43,831 nucleotides of DNA from a virus: positions 1-43,831 of the IMG/VR virus record IMGVR_UViG_3300039106_001163; one strand, given 5' to 3'. The notes beneath the pieces were generated by a model that saw only the letters and a program-made list of their open reading frames with translations, searched no databases and was not told where the DNA came from. This document shows positions 1 to 5,864 of this stretch, one piece after another; the stretch's first letter is position 1; every line of letters begins with the position of its first letter. Made by a program: the position numbers and the translations under genes.

Positions 1-192
1 TCACGCTTCATCCTTGTCAGAAATATAAACTTCCGGCACATCCGTCCACTCAGTCCAACTACCAAACATGTTTACGCCAATGCCGCCCACTTCTGGATTT
101 GCACTGCGAAACTGACGATATTGCAATGTAATCGTTGCATCAATAAACGGTGCTGACCGAGACTTTGCCCATCTTAATTCGATGTTATTCAT
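1..192 (-). CDS. Hypothetical phage protein, 63 aa
   Basis: This is the last gene visible in the minus-strand chain headed by the promoter at 1479-1507. Its TGA stop is the first three bases of the window, so the frame is complete. The start overlaps the stop of the upstream gene by 4 bp (ATGA type), which supports translational coupling. The product is soluble-looking, with no signal peptide, membrane segment or recognisable motif. It has a Gly/Trp-containing middle (about residues 36-50) and an acidic C-terminus. I do not recognise the family. Confidence 0.7.
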   Translation of the reverse strand: MNNIELRWAKSRSAPFIDATITLQYRQFRSANPEVGGIGVNMFGSWTEWTDVPEVYISDKDEA

Positions 193-419
193 ACTTCACT
201 CCGTAATACATCAAAAATTGTGCCGTATTGTTTGCGCCATTCGCCATCCATGTAGCCAGCGTTCATCATAAATTCAGCATACACTTCACGCCAATAATAA
301 TTCTCGCGCCATACCCACTTATCATTTACACGTTTTGGAAAATACGCATAAGCTATCTGCCACGGGCGTGGGCTTAATGCATTTTTGTATGGGCTTTTAA
401 ACCCTTCGAAATACAACAT
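189..419 (-). CDS. Hypothetical phage protein, 76 aa, aromatic-rich
   Basis: A small protein rich in Tyr and Trp (runs such as WVWRENYYWREVY near residues 35-47), with no membrane segment or catalytic motif that I recognise. Its ATG shares one base with the TAA stop of the upstream gene (TAATG), and its own stop overlaps the next gene by 4 bp, so it sits inside a coupled operon. It is probably an early accessory protein from its position. Function unknown. Confidence 0.7.
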   Translation of the reverse strand: MLYFEGFKSPYKNALSPRPWQIAYAYFPKRVNDKWVWRENYYWREVYAEFMMNAGYMDGEWRKQYGTIFDVLRSEV

Positions 420-811
420 TATCCTCTCCGCATTTTACTAATATCAACAGCATCTTGTTGACTGAATACAGGGATAGCATTGCTCTTGTGTAATTGACCA
501 ATACCAATCATTGCGTCACCTGTATATACTTTCTCAGGTGGGCGAACACATTGCGCACCAGTTGTTTCTAAAGAGGCAATGCGTGGACCAGTATCACGTC
601 TGTATGGAGCTGGCTTTGCTTGTAGCACAGGTGCTTTTAACCCACGTTGCTTTTTCTTTTCTTCAGCTTCAATACCCCAACGCTTTTGTAACTCTTTCCA
701 ATTTTCTTCGTTCATACGTGCCCTTTGCGCATGTGCGGCTGTGCGAAACTTTGCTTTACCTTTGCTTTTGCCTGTGGTCGAAAACATAGGCGGTAACAGA
801 TGCATTGTCAT
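419..811 (-). CDS. Conserved basic phage protein, 130 aa
   Basis: The N-terminal half is strongly basic and probably helical (SKGKAKFRTAAHAQRAR at about 15-31, then a W-K-E-L-Q-K-R-W-G segment). The C-terminal half carries PYRRDTGPRIASLET and YTGDAMIGIGQLHKSN, ending in DISKMRRG. This two-part pattern recalls a small protein seen repeatedly in marine T4-like and other environmental phages, but its role is not known to me. The ATG at 811 is favoured because it overlaps the upstream TGA (ATGA) and has AGGA upstream. A second Met two codons later is possible. Confidence 0.75.
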   Translation of the reverse strand: MTMHLLPPMFSTTGKSKGKAKFRTAAHAQRARMNEENWKELQKRWGIEAEEKKKQRGLKAPVLQAKPAPYRRDTGPRIASLETTGAQCVRPPEKVYTGDAMIGIGQLHKSNAIPVFSQQDAVDISKMRRG

Positions 812-1065
812 TTTGTTTTTGTCCTGCTGTTAAGTTCTCTGATTAAGCCCATGTATGCCCGTGTGTCTTCTTGCTTGAGTGCTTCTAACATATTCATACA
901 ATTTATAATATGACTAATTTCCATATCTTTCATTTGCAGTATTGATCTGTTTTTAGTTAGCCACGTATCACTATGTGTCATTCTGTAACGTTTGAATTCG
1001 TTGGCAGTAGGCGGTATTTTTAAAATATCCCACATTAAGTCAGCATCGTTGACATCTAACGTCAT
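808..1065 (-). CDS. Hypothetical phage protein, 85 aa
   Basis: A small helical-looking protein. The middle carries W-L-T-K-N-R and ILQMKDMEISHIINCMNML (about 56-74), a pattern (motif 'K-D-M..SH..N.INML') that recurs in short phage proteins and may be a regulatory or adaptor helix. It overlaps both neighbours by 4 bp, placing it in the coupled chain driven from 1479-1507. No enzyme motif is visible. Function unknown. Confidence 0.7.
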   Translation of the reverse strand: MTLDVNDADLMWDILKIPPTANEFKRYRMTHSDTWLTKNRSILQMKDMEISHIINCMNMLEALKQEDTRAYMGLIRELNSRTKTK

Positions 1066-1253
1066 TCTTCTACCATCTCGTCATTACAAGTAAATTGCCC
1101 AACCATATCACACATTGAGCTAAAGCAGAATGGACAAAACGCTACAGGTAGCATACCAAAATGCCCTAACACTCCGCCCTCATCATCTGTGAAATCACAC
1201 GAACAAATGTTACACTTATGGTCTTCGCCTACGTGATCAAAGCCAACTATCAT
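1062..1253 (-). CDS. Small Cys-rich zinc-ribbon-like protein, 63 aa
   Basis: Two Cys pairs, C14-x2-C17 and C40-x2-C43 (CNIC and CPFC), are spaced as in a zinc ribbon, with extra Cys at 19, 48 and 56. The linker is acidic and glycine-rich (DDEGG). Such mini-ribbons are common among early phage proteins and may bind protein or nucleic acid. Metal binding is inferred from spacing only. It overlaps its neighbours by 4 bp in the same operon. Confidence 0.7.
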   Translation of the reverse strand: MIVGFDHVGEDHKCNICSCDFTDDEGGVLGHFGMLPVAFCPFCFSSMCDMVGQFTCNDEMVEE

Positions 1254-1450
1254 ATGTCAGTCATCCCTGTACCTTTTAATAAATCCTTCTTTAACATAGT
1301 GCATGCAGTACGCTCTTGTCTATCCAAGTCGTCCCAACAATCTTCCATGTCTCGAAGTATTGCAAATAAGCCACGTATACCTTGTATGATACCATACCCA
1401 GTAACAATTCTATACGCATCTTCTAAATCCATGTAAACTGGAACGCCCAT
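1250..1450 (-). CDS. Hypothetical protein, 66 aa, first gene of operon
   Basis: This is the first gene after the promoter at 1479-1507. A good ribosome-binding site (AGGAAAG) lies about 8 bases before the ATG. The protein is predicted mostly helical, with an acidic middle (RDMEDCWDDLDRQER at about 33-47) and no membrane segment. I do not recognise a family. The stop overlaps the next start by 4 bp. Confidence 0.7.
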   Translation of the reverse strand: MGVPVYMDLEDAYRIVTGYGIIQGIRGLFAILRDMEDCWDDLDRQERTACTMLKKDLLKGTGMTDI

Positions 1451-1478
1451 GTTATTACTTTCCTAATTGTATACAAAT

Positions 1479-1507
1479 AATATACAGTAAATTTAATGTG
1501 TTGTCAA
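1479..1507 (-). promoter_or_regulatory. Sigma70-type promoter
   Basis: Read on the minus strand: TTGACA (1507-1502), a 17-bp spacer ending in CTG, and TATATT (1484-1479). Five of six bases match at -10 and all six at -35. It lies just upstream of the six-gene chain 1450 to 1 and just downstream of the toxin-like gene. Confidence 0.75.
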
Positions 1508-1513
1508 GAGATT

Positions 1514-1876
1514 TTATTGGTCGAATGTTTGTTGAGCAAAACGCTTAGACATAGCTTTTTGCGTGTTTTGTTTTGATGGGTTGCCTGTACCAAGTTCTTC
1601 ATGTGAGAATAAACCGTACAAGTCAACTAGCATTGGATTCTTACTGTGTACTTTGTAGACAATGCTAATGTCGGGTGATAAATGAGCATGGCGCAAATTT
1701 GGAATTGCAGTATTGTACAAACCGTTTGATGTAAATTTCTTATCCGACCCACCAAACGGGGCAAGAGGATTGCTTATTTTGAAATTAATGAAATCTTTTA
1801 ATTTCTGTTTTAATTCTCTATATTTTAGAACAGATTCTGTATGGAGGGGACAGTCTCTAAATTGCACAGACTCCAT
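1514..1876 (-). CDS. YafQ/RelE-like toxin, 120 aa
   Basis: Resembles the YafQ branch of the RelE/ParE superfamily, ribosome-dependent mRNA endonucleases of type II toxin-antitoxin modules. The core LRHAHLSPDISIVYKV (61-76) lines up with YafQ's Y-R-D-A-H-V-E-P-D-W-I-L-I-Y-K-L, and LYGLFSHEELGTG (86-98) supplies a histidine near the place of YafQ's catalytic C-terminal His. At 120 residues it is longer than E. coli YafQ (about 92), with an N-terminal helix and a charged tail. The ATG at 1876 is chosen because it shares a base with the TAA of the upstream gene (TAATG); an upstream TTG at 1891 is less likely. Toxicity is not shown by the sequence, and the protein could serve against host translation. 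Confidence 0.6.
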   Translation of the reverse strand: MESVQFRDCPLHTESVLKYRELKQKLKDFINFKISNPLAPFGGSDKKFTSNGLYNTAIPNLRHAHLSPDISIVYKVHSKNPMLVDLYGLFSHEELGTGNPSKQNTQKAMSKRFAQQTFDQ

Positions 1877-2076
1877 TATACAGTTCCGCAAAGTTTGTCA
1901 ATACGTGCAAGCATTTCATCTGCTGTATAAGTAGTCCACGCAGAATCCGGAAGTTGTGCAGTTTTTACAATGTTAAACAAATCATCATTGCTATAACCTG
2001 TATCATTTTCAGCAACAATAGACTCCATTAATGCTTCGTCATTTGTTTTTGCAACTTCAGTAATCTTCATATCCAA
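1876..2076 (-). CDS. Small acidic protein, putative antitoxin, 66 aa
   Basis: An acidic 66-residue protein directly upstream of the YafQ-like gene with a TAATG junction, preceded by GGAG and the consensus promoter at 2103-2131. Size, charge, order (antitoxin first) and coupling fit a type II antitoxin. I do not recognise a ribbon-helix-helix, AbrB or Xre motif, so the assignment rests on position. Met1 and Met3 are alternative starts. It could instead be an unrelated early phage protein. Confidence 0.5.
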   Translation of the reverse strand: MDMKITEVAKTNDEALMESIVAENDTGYSNDDLFNIVKTAQLPDSAWTTYTADEMLARIDKLCGTV

Positions 2077-2102
2077 CTCCTTATTAACTATTTATGTATA
2101 AC

Positions 2103-2131
2103 ATTATACAGCCATTCGGGTCAGATGTCAA
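2103..2131 (-). promoter_or_regulatory. Consensus sigma70 promoter of the toxin/antitoxin-like pair
   Basis: Minus strand: TTGACA (2131-2126), a 17-bp spacer ending AATGGCTG, and TATAAT (2108-2103), a perfect match to both hexamers. The stretch around the -10 is nearly the same as at 7788-7816. GGAG precedes the ATG at 2076. A T4-late-like CATAAATA also occurs at 2096-2089, possibly by chance. Confidence 0.8.
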
Positions 2132-2134
2132 GTG

Positions 2135-2443
2135 TTATTTTTGCAGTAATTCCTTGCTTGGGAATAGATCTTTAGCAAGTGCCCACAATTCTTCTTCTGT
2201 GGCGGCTTGGCAGATAAATGCATGGTTAATAGCATCATACATTATAACACGGTCATTAACAACCTCAACGCTGACTAACTTAACTGTTTTAAGTACATCA
2301 TCGATTACTTTATCTTTGCGCACTTTATCTAATGCTGGCTTAATACCAGTTAAGAATTTAACCATAAAGAACGTGGTAATGAACAAGCAGAATATACTAT
2401 ATGCATTCCATAGTATGTGTAGTATTGACATTACTAAGTCCAT
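2135..2443 (-). CDS. Small membrane-anchored phage protein, 102 aa
   Basis: Residues about 5-33 are strongly hydrophobic (ILHILWNAYSIFCLFITTFFM), one long or two short membrane helices. A basic segment follows (KVRKDK), then a soluble C-terminal domain of about 60 residues with VNDRVIMYDAINHAF and LWALAKDLFP. It is expected in the inner membrane with the C-terminal domain probably cytoplasmic (positive-inside rule). It overlaps the upstream gene by 10 bp. I know no function; similar anchored small proteins are frequent in T4-like phages. Confidence 0.7.
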   Translation of the reverse strand: MDLVMSILHILWNAYSIFCLFITTFFMVKFLTGIKPALDKVRKDKVIDDVLKTVKLVSVEVVNDRVIMYDAINHAFICQAATEEELWALAKDLFPSKELLQK

Positions 2444-3285
2444 AAATTCTCCCGTATTTTAACTAAACGAATTAACATTTCTTCATCTTCATCTGAGTAT
2501 TGCTTTTCAAGTGCAATGCTTGCATCAAGTACGCGATGTGTTTCTGCTCGTTCTTCATCAGTTTTATCACCCATTGACAATGACCAAAAATCCGCATCGC
2601 CGCCATTCTCTGCAATATCTCTTAGTCGACGTCGCTCACATAGCGCACTCCAACCACTTGCGTCACTTGCATCTACACGATGTGGGCGAACACATTTCCA
2701 CCAATAATACAATGCAAACTTCTCATAAGCGGCTTTGGCTTGATGTGTGGGTTTACCGTACTCTGGGTCAGTTGGTTCAGCCCACTCTGTATTTTTTAAA
2801 GTCATTTCCCACTCTAAGTGAGCAACTGCGGCTTCGGGACAGCGCCATTCCATAAACCAACGAGTGTACCATTGTCCTCTCCACCATGGGAGATTATATT
2901 TTGCACGTTCTTCTTTATCTGCCCAACACAAATGACTCCATGCAGTTTCAATTTCAATAAAGTCAACAAAGCTATCAAATGAGCAATGTAGTAATCGAGT
3001 AGGAAACTCCTGCCATTGTCCACGTTTAAGTGTGCTAGTAAGAGCATGTGTCTTGCTTACAAAGCGATTGTTTAGATAGTAACGTACATCATTAATACGT
3101 TCTGGAATATAGCACCAAATATCCTGTGCTCGGCTTAATGCTGTTTCAGTTAGCCAATAGCGAAATGGGTGGGTAGTTTTTGCCAATTTAGTCCATGCAT
3201 TCCATTCTTCACTTGTACCACTTGGGATACATTTTGTGCCGCGAAGCCAGTCCGCAAACTTCCCAATAGTCCAATAGTTTCTCAT
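2434..3285 (-). CDS. Conserved Trp-rich phage protein, 283 aa
   Basis: A soluble protein unusually rich in Trp, Tyr and charged residues. Its layout matches a hypothetical protein I associate with large environmental T4-like phages: N-terminal TIGKFADWLRGT, then HPFRYWL, INDVRYYLNNRFVSKTHAL, a central acidic helix (FIEIETAW), W-R-x-P-E-A-x-x-A-H-L-E-W, DASGWSALC, and a C-terminus MLIRLVKIRENLWT. I cannot assign a catalytic activity. AAGGAAT lies about 6 bases before the ATG. No convincing separate promoter is visible, so it is probably read through from upstream genes. Confidence 0.75.
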   Translation of the reverse strand: MRNYWTIGKFADWLRGTKCIPSGTSEEWNAWTKLAKTTHPFRYWLTETALSRAQDIWCYIPERINDVRYYLNNRFVSKTHALTSTLKRGQWQEFPTRLLHCSFDSFVDFIEIETAWSHLCWADKEERAKYNLPWWRGQWYTRWFMEWRCPEAAVAHLEWEMTLKNTEWAEPTDPEYGKPTHQAKAAYEKFALYYWWKCVRPHRVDASDASGWSALCERRRLRDIAENGGDADFWSLSMGDKTDEERAETHRVLDASIALEKQYSDEDEEMLIRLVKIRENLWT

Positions 3286-3321
3286 TTTATTCCTTGTGAT
3301 TATATTTCAATAATGTTAATT

Positions 3322-3822
3322 CTATACATATACCGTTGCATTCTGCAATGCAGGTGATAATTTATCAAGATTTCCTTTATGTGATGCACATGCACCCAAT
3401 AACCAATTTTTATTTGTAGTCCAAAATATTGCAAATGTATTATCGTGTATTTCTAAAATATCAGTATCGGTAAATTTCTCCCACTCGGCATGAGTATAAC
3501 GATACCATCCTATTGTCATATAATTATCTGTGATTAAGATATCCCAAGATAAATTTAAAATTGAAATAGGAGTTTGTTCAATAATTTCTTCTCGAAGATC
3601 ATCTCCATCTAATATAGCATGATGTAAACTAACACCATCTAATATAGCATATCGTAAGTCAACTCCACGCAAATTAGTATCATCTAATTTAGCCCACGCA
3701 AAGCCAGTGCCACGTACAGTGCATTTACTTAAATTAGCGCGACGTAAATCGGCACCTCGTAAATTAGCATCACATAAGTTAGCGCCACTTAAATTAGCAT
3801 CACATAAGTCGGCACCTCGCAT
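3322..3822 (-). CDS. Pentapeptide-repeat protein, 166 aa from first ATG
   Basis: From residue 1 to about 76 the sequence follows the pentapeptide pattern A(D/N)LxG (for example GADLCDANLSGANLCDANL), which folds as a right-handed quadrilateral beta-helix. A C-terminal domain (about 84-166; W-D-I-L-I-T-D, YTHAEWEKF, LLGACASHKGN) resembles the one fused to pentapeptide repeats in other phages. Pentapeptide proteins can mimic DNA or bind gyrase, but most phage members have no known role. The same frame stays open, and clearly pentapeptide-like, for about 65 codons upstream (to 4017), so the true N-terminus is probably longer than this ATG-initiated call; see the entry at 3823-4017. Confidence 0.75.
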   Translation of the reverse strand: MRGADLCDANLSGANLCDANLRGADLRRANLSKCTVRGTGFAWAKLDDTNLRGVDLRYAILDGVSLHHAILDGDDLREEIIEQTPISILNLSWDILITDNYMTIGWYRYTHAEWEKFTDTDILEIHDNTFAIFWTTNKNWLLGACASHKGNLDKLSPALQNATVYV

Positions 3823-4017
3823 TATTGCACCACTTAAATTAGCATTACTTAAATCAACGCCGACTAAATTAATTCCAGCTAGATCAGTAAAACTTAAATC
3901 AACACCGACTAAATTAATTCCATTAGTAACTGCTTTCTCTATACATTCTAAGATACTTAATGCATTACATTCAAATAGTAGTTTATTTGAATATCTTGAA
4001 TGAATTTGTTTGATTAT
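3823..4017 (-). other. Upstream coding-like extension of the pentapeptide gene without an ATG
   Basis: In the frame of the pentapeptide gene these 65 codons read as more pentapeptide repeats (INLVGVDLSFTDLAG, then INLVGVDLSNANLSG). Before them comes a segment like the usual N-terminal cap of phage pentapeptide proteins (LLFECNALSILECIEKAV). No ATG, GTG or TTG opens this frame before the TAG at 4020-4018. An ATG with GGAG-like context at 4027 lies in another frame that ends after 14 codons. Either initiation is non-canonical (ATA or ATC after GGAGATAG), or a one-base indel separates the ATG at 4027 from the repeats. Confidence 0.55.
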
Positions 4018-4277
4018 CTATCTCCATCTGGGTAATTGGTGCGTCTAGAATCTTGCCAGCCGGCAACCTTATATTCTTCATCATGCAACTTAATTAAGTC
4101 AAAGATAGCTTTAGTTATTTCCATTGGAAAGCCTTGTCTTTTACCATCGCGAGTATCCATTAGCAATTTGTTTACTAACTCATTAAAGTCCGATTCTCTC
4201 CAAGCGGCTTCAATTAATCCAGATACCTTAGGATATTTCATTGAAATAAGATTTAACAATTCTTGCTTATTACTCAT
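4014..4277 (-). CDS. Conserved small phage protein, 87 aa
   Basis: A helical, soluble protein. The central L-L-M-D-T-R-D-G-K-R-Q-G-F-P-M-E (about 38-53), followed by ITKAIFDLIKLHDEEY, is a pattern I associate with short phage proteins of unknown role. The start overlaps the upstream stop by 4 bp (ATGA). It ends at 4014, where the pentapeptide frame takes over. No catalytic motif seen. Confidence 0.7.
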   Translation of the reverse strand: MSNKQELLNLISMKYPKVSGLIEAAWRESDFNELVNKLLMDTRDGKRQGFPMEITKAIFDLIKLHDEEYKVAGWQDSRRTNYPDGDR

Positions 4278-4483
4278 TCTTCAACTCCGAAATGTTTTTC
4301 TATATTATTCACTGCCGCAGTTGTTCCAAGATCGACATAATCAGCACGAATTACATTGATACATTCTTGAATAATTAACTCAGCAAACTTTATATGGTCG
4401 ACTTGGTTATACATGGCACCCACATCATAGTCTATTAGTTGTGTAGTACATTGTTTAGCTAGTTCTAAGATTCTTTTATTCAT
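4274..4483 (-). CDS. Conserved small phage protein, 69 aa
   Basis: The start at 4483 is preferred over the upstream Met at 4522 because it overlaps the TGA of the preceding gene by 4 bp and has AGGA seven bases upstream. The sequence has the layout seen in many short T4-like phage proteins: N-terminal NKRILELAKQ, central FAELIIQECINVI (residues about 34-46) and a C-terminus ending HFGVEE. It is soluble and helical. Function unknown. Confidence 0.75.
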   Translation of the reverse strand: MNKRILELAKQCTTQLIDYDVGAMYNQVDHIKFAELIIQECINVIRADYVDLGTTAAVNNIEKHFGVEE

Positions 4484-4656
4484 AGACCCATCCTGTGAAT
4501 TGAATTTTGATCTTGTTCCCAACCAATTGAAGTTTTCAATGATTCATAATCGTTATTCAACTTTTCTATTTGTTTATCTTTTAACATTATTACCTCTAGC
4601 GCCATAGCATAGCGTTCTTCTAAAGAGTATGATGAGTCTTTAAGTAGCTCGTTCAT
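4480..4656 (-). CDS. Small helical protein, 58 aa
   Basis: Reads MNELLKDSSYSLEERYAM at the N-terminus, then a charged helix (MLKDKQIEKLNNDYESLK) with heptad-like spacing that may form a short coiled coil. It shares one base with the stop of the upstream ArfA-like gene (TAATG) and overlaps the next start by 4 bp, so it is an intact member of the coupled operon. No family recognised. Confidence 0.65.
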   Translation of the reverse strand: MNELLKDSSYSLEERYAMALEVIMLKDKQIEKLNNDYESLKTSIGWEQDQNSIHRMGL

Positions 4657-4796
4657 TATAGATCCTTTCCACGATGTTTAGCCTTGCGTGAATACTTTGT
4701 GCGATCTTTTTCTACCTTTGCACGAAATGGTAAATCCTTGTTGAATAATGCGTAGTGTGAACGTGTCTTCATTTTCATCTGCTTTCTAAGTTTCAT
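4656..4796 (-). CDS. ArfA-like small basic protein, 46 aa (tentative)
   Basis: A 46-residue, very basic protein. Residues 16-41 (ALFNKDLPFRAKVEKD, then TKYSRKAKHRG) follow the core of bacterial ArfA (E. coli: ALLHDPLFRQRVEKN, then KGKGSYMRKGKHGN). ArfA rescues stalled ribosomes by recruiting release factor 2. The match covers both the F-R-x-[KR]-V-E-K element and the basic tail that lies in the empty mRNA channel, though the alignment is short and by eye. It is first in its operon: the perfect promoter at 4806-4834 puts the expected transcript start only a few bases before this ATG, so the mRNA may be almost leaderless. Met7 (4778) is an alternative start. It could also be an unrelated basic phage peptide. 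Confidence 0.55.
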   Translation of the reverse strand: MKLRKQMKMKTRSHYALFNKDLPFRAKVEKDRTKYSRKAKHRGKDL

Positions 4797-4805
4797 AATA
4801 CAAGT

Positions 4806-4834
4806 ATTATACACTAATTTTAACCAGATGTCAA
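4806..4834 (-). promoter_or_regulatory. Consensus sigma70 promoter
   Basis: Minus strand: TTGACA (4834-4829), 17 bp ending GTG, TATAAT (4811-4806), followed by ACTTGTATT and then the ATG at 4796. The expected start point (about 4799-4800) leaves only a few bases of leader. The TGA inside TTGACA is also the stop codon of the frameshifted frame upstream. Confidence 0.8.
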
Positions 4835-5024
4835 TCTATATTTCCACTAGTTACCTCAATCATGTCTATTTCGTGATATACTACTTTTAATTTATCTAAT
4901 TTATAAGCATGAACTAGTGCAACCTCATGAGCATTTTCATATGAATTAAAAGGCCCAACTGATAATTACCTTCGTTTATCAGCCTTGGAATTATTTCTAC
5001 AACATAATATAGTCTTATTTTCAT
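4831..5024 (-). pseudogene. Small gene interrupted by a -1 frameshift
   Basis: An ATG at 5024, six bases after the previous stop, opens a frame reading MKIRLYYVVEIIPRLINEGNY, then Q-L-G up to about 4956. There the coding character moves to the -1 frame at a GGGCC run (4956-4952): GPFNSYENAHEVALVHAYK and onward, to a TGA at 4831-4833. Joined, the two halves give about 64 residues with normal composition, whereas the zero frame soon degenerates and stops. This is either a disrupted gene, a one-base sequence error, or less likely a programmed frameshift. Family unknown. Confidence 0.5.
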
Positions 5025-5029
5025 CTAAT

Positions 5030-5302
5030 TTATTTTGCTTTTCTAAATTCTTCAACATCATTAATAGCTGACTTTAATGTTTCTGCATAGTTAAATGCTT
5101 GTTGTCTTGTCATGAGCGTAGTTGATTGAGTTTTAATATAACCTTTAGTTAGCAATGTCCAAATATGTTGCCAACGTCGCATGGTCCACCAATTAGTCTT
5201 TTGTGTATTATAAATGTGTACAGCAATACCGTAATCATCTGCTTCAATGTCAATCATTTGTATGCCGTCATCGCACCCACATTCGCAAGCAACAGTATAC
5301 AT
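5030..5302 (-). CDS. Conserved phage protein with N-terminal Cys cluster, 90 aa
   Basis: Starts MYTVACECGCDDG, giving Cys at 6, 8 and 10. The middle has W-W-T-M-R-R-W-Q-H-I-W-T-L-L-T-K-G-Y (about 38-55) and the C-terminus is a charged helix. The order 'Cys cluster, beta region, W-rich basic helix' recalls a small protein in other phages whose role is unknown. Metal binding by the cluster is possible but not established. It lies in the chain running from 7754 down to about 4831. Confidence 0.65.
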   Translation of the reverse strand: MYTVACECGCDDGIQMIDIEADDYGIAVHIYNTQKTNWWTMRRWQHIWTLLTKGYIKTQSTTLMTRQQAFNYAETLKSAINDVEEFRKAK

Positions 5303-5314
5303 TTTACTATTGCC

Positions 5315-5362
5315 CTAATTCTTGTGTAACATAATTCCTTCTGCTGGTGTTTGTGCTTCCAT
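5315..5362 (-). CDS. Possible 15-residue micro-ORF
   Basis: An ATG with AAGGA five bases upstream opens a 15-codon frame (MEAQTPAEGIMLHKN) ending in TAG. It fills the gap between two better supported genes in the same direction. A ribosome-binding site alone cannot prove translation; it may be a real micropeptide, a remnant or chance. Confidence 0.25.
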   Translation of the reverse strand: MEAQTPAEGIMLHKN

Positions 5363-5371
5363 GTTAGTTCC

Positions 5372-5548
5372 TTAGTGTGCTAATACTGCCATTAAATGTA
5401 TCTGTGGGTCATTAAATTCAAACTTGTAATGCAATGGGCTCATTGACATTATGTTTAATTTCCACTCATTGTTATTTAAGTTCGTGTGACACCACGCGAC
5501 ACATTTATTGACACGGGCAACATCACTGTAGATATCAATCCTGTGCAT
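5372..5548 (-). CDS. Small phage protein, 58 aa
   Basis: Reads MHRIDIYSDVARVNKCVAW at the start; the centre W-K-L-N-I-M-S-M-S-P-L-H-Y-K-F-E-F (about 29-45) looks like paired beta strands. AAGGA lies a few bases before the ATG at 5548, and it overlaps the preceding gene's end by 14 bp. Composition and spacing support a real gene, but the family is unknown to me. Confidence 0.6.
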   Translation of the reverse strand: MHRIDIYSDVARVNKCVAWCHTNLNNNEWKLNIMSMSPLHYKFEFNDPQIHLMAVLAH

Positions 5549-5864
5549 AGTGGTCCTTGCATAGTTGTACCGTCATTTGATATTGTTCCCACGCTGTACG
5601 TACTGTAATGTTACGCTTACGTAAGTTTTCTTCTGCTGTCTTTTCTGCATCTAACTTCATTAATGCCAACAATGAATCTTCGTAAATTGCCAATTCATAT
5701 CTGTGATGTACTTCGATTGCAAGTTCTTCAAATACAGATGATGAATTAACATATTTCGCATAGTTTATCGCCGCATTTGCATATTTACGTTCATTACTAA
5801 TGTTATATTTGATGTTATACTTTTTGCAAAATATCTGCCATTGTAGCATTTCATTTATTGTCAT
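5535..5864 (-). CDS. Hypothetical phage protein, 109 aa
   Basis: The start at 5864 (MTINEMLQWQIFCKKY) is favoured because it overlaps the upstream gene by only 14 bp; the longer open frame to 5933 would overlap it by 83 bp and begins with poorly coding sequence. The protein is helical and charged throughout, with several Tyr/Asn-rich segments (YNIKYNISNERKYANAAIN) and no membrane segment. No family recognised. Confidence 0.65.
   Translation of the reverse strand: MTINEMLQWQIFCKKYNIKYNISNERKYANAAINYAKYVNSSSVFEELAIEVHHRYELAIYEDSLLALMKLDAEKTAEENLRKRNITVRTAWEQYQMTVQLCKDHYAQD

Noticed and set aside
2094-2462. Plus-strand 122-codon open frame
   Set aside because: It is antisense to the membrane protein at 2135-2443 and its composition is the complement of that gene; no ribosome-binding site.
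3707-4003. Plus-strand 98-codon frame rich in K-L-A
   Set aside because: The regularity comes from the pentapeptide repeats on the opposite strand.
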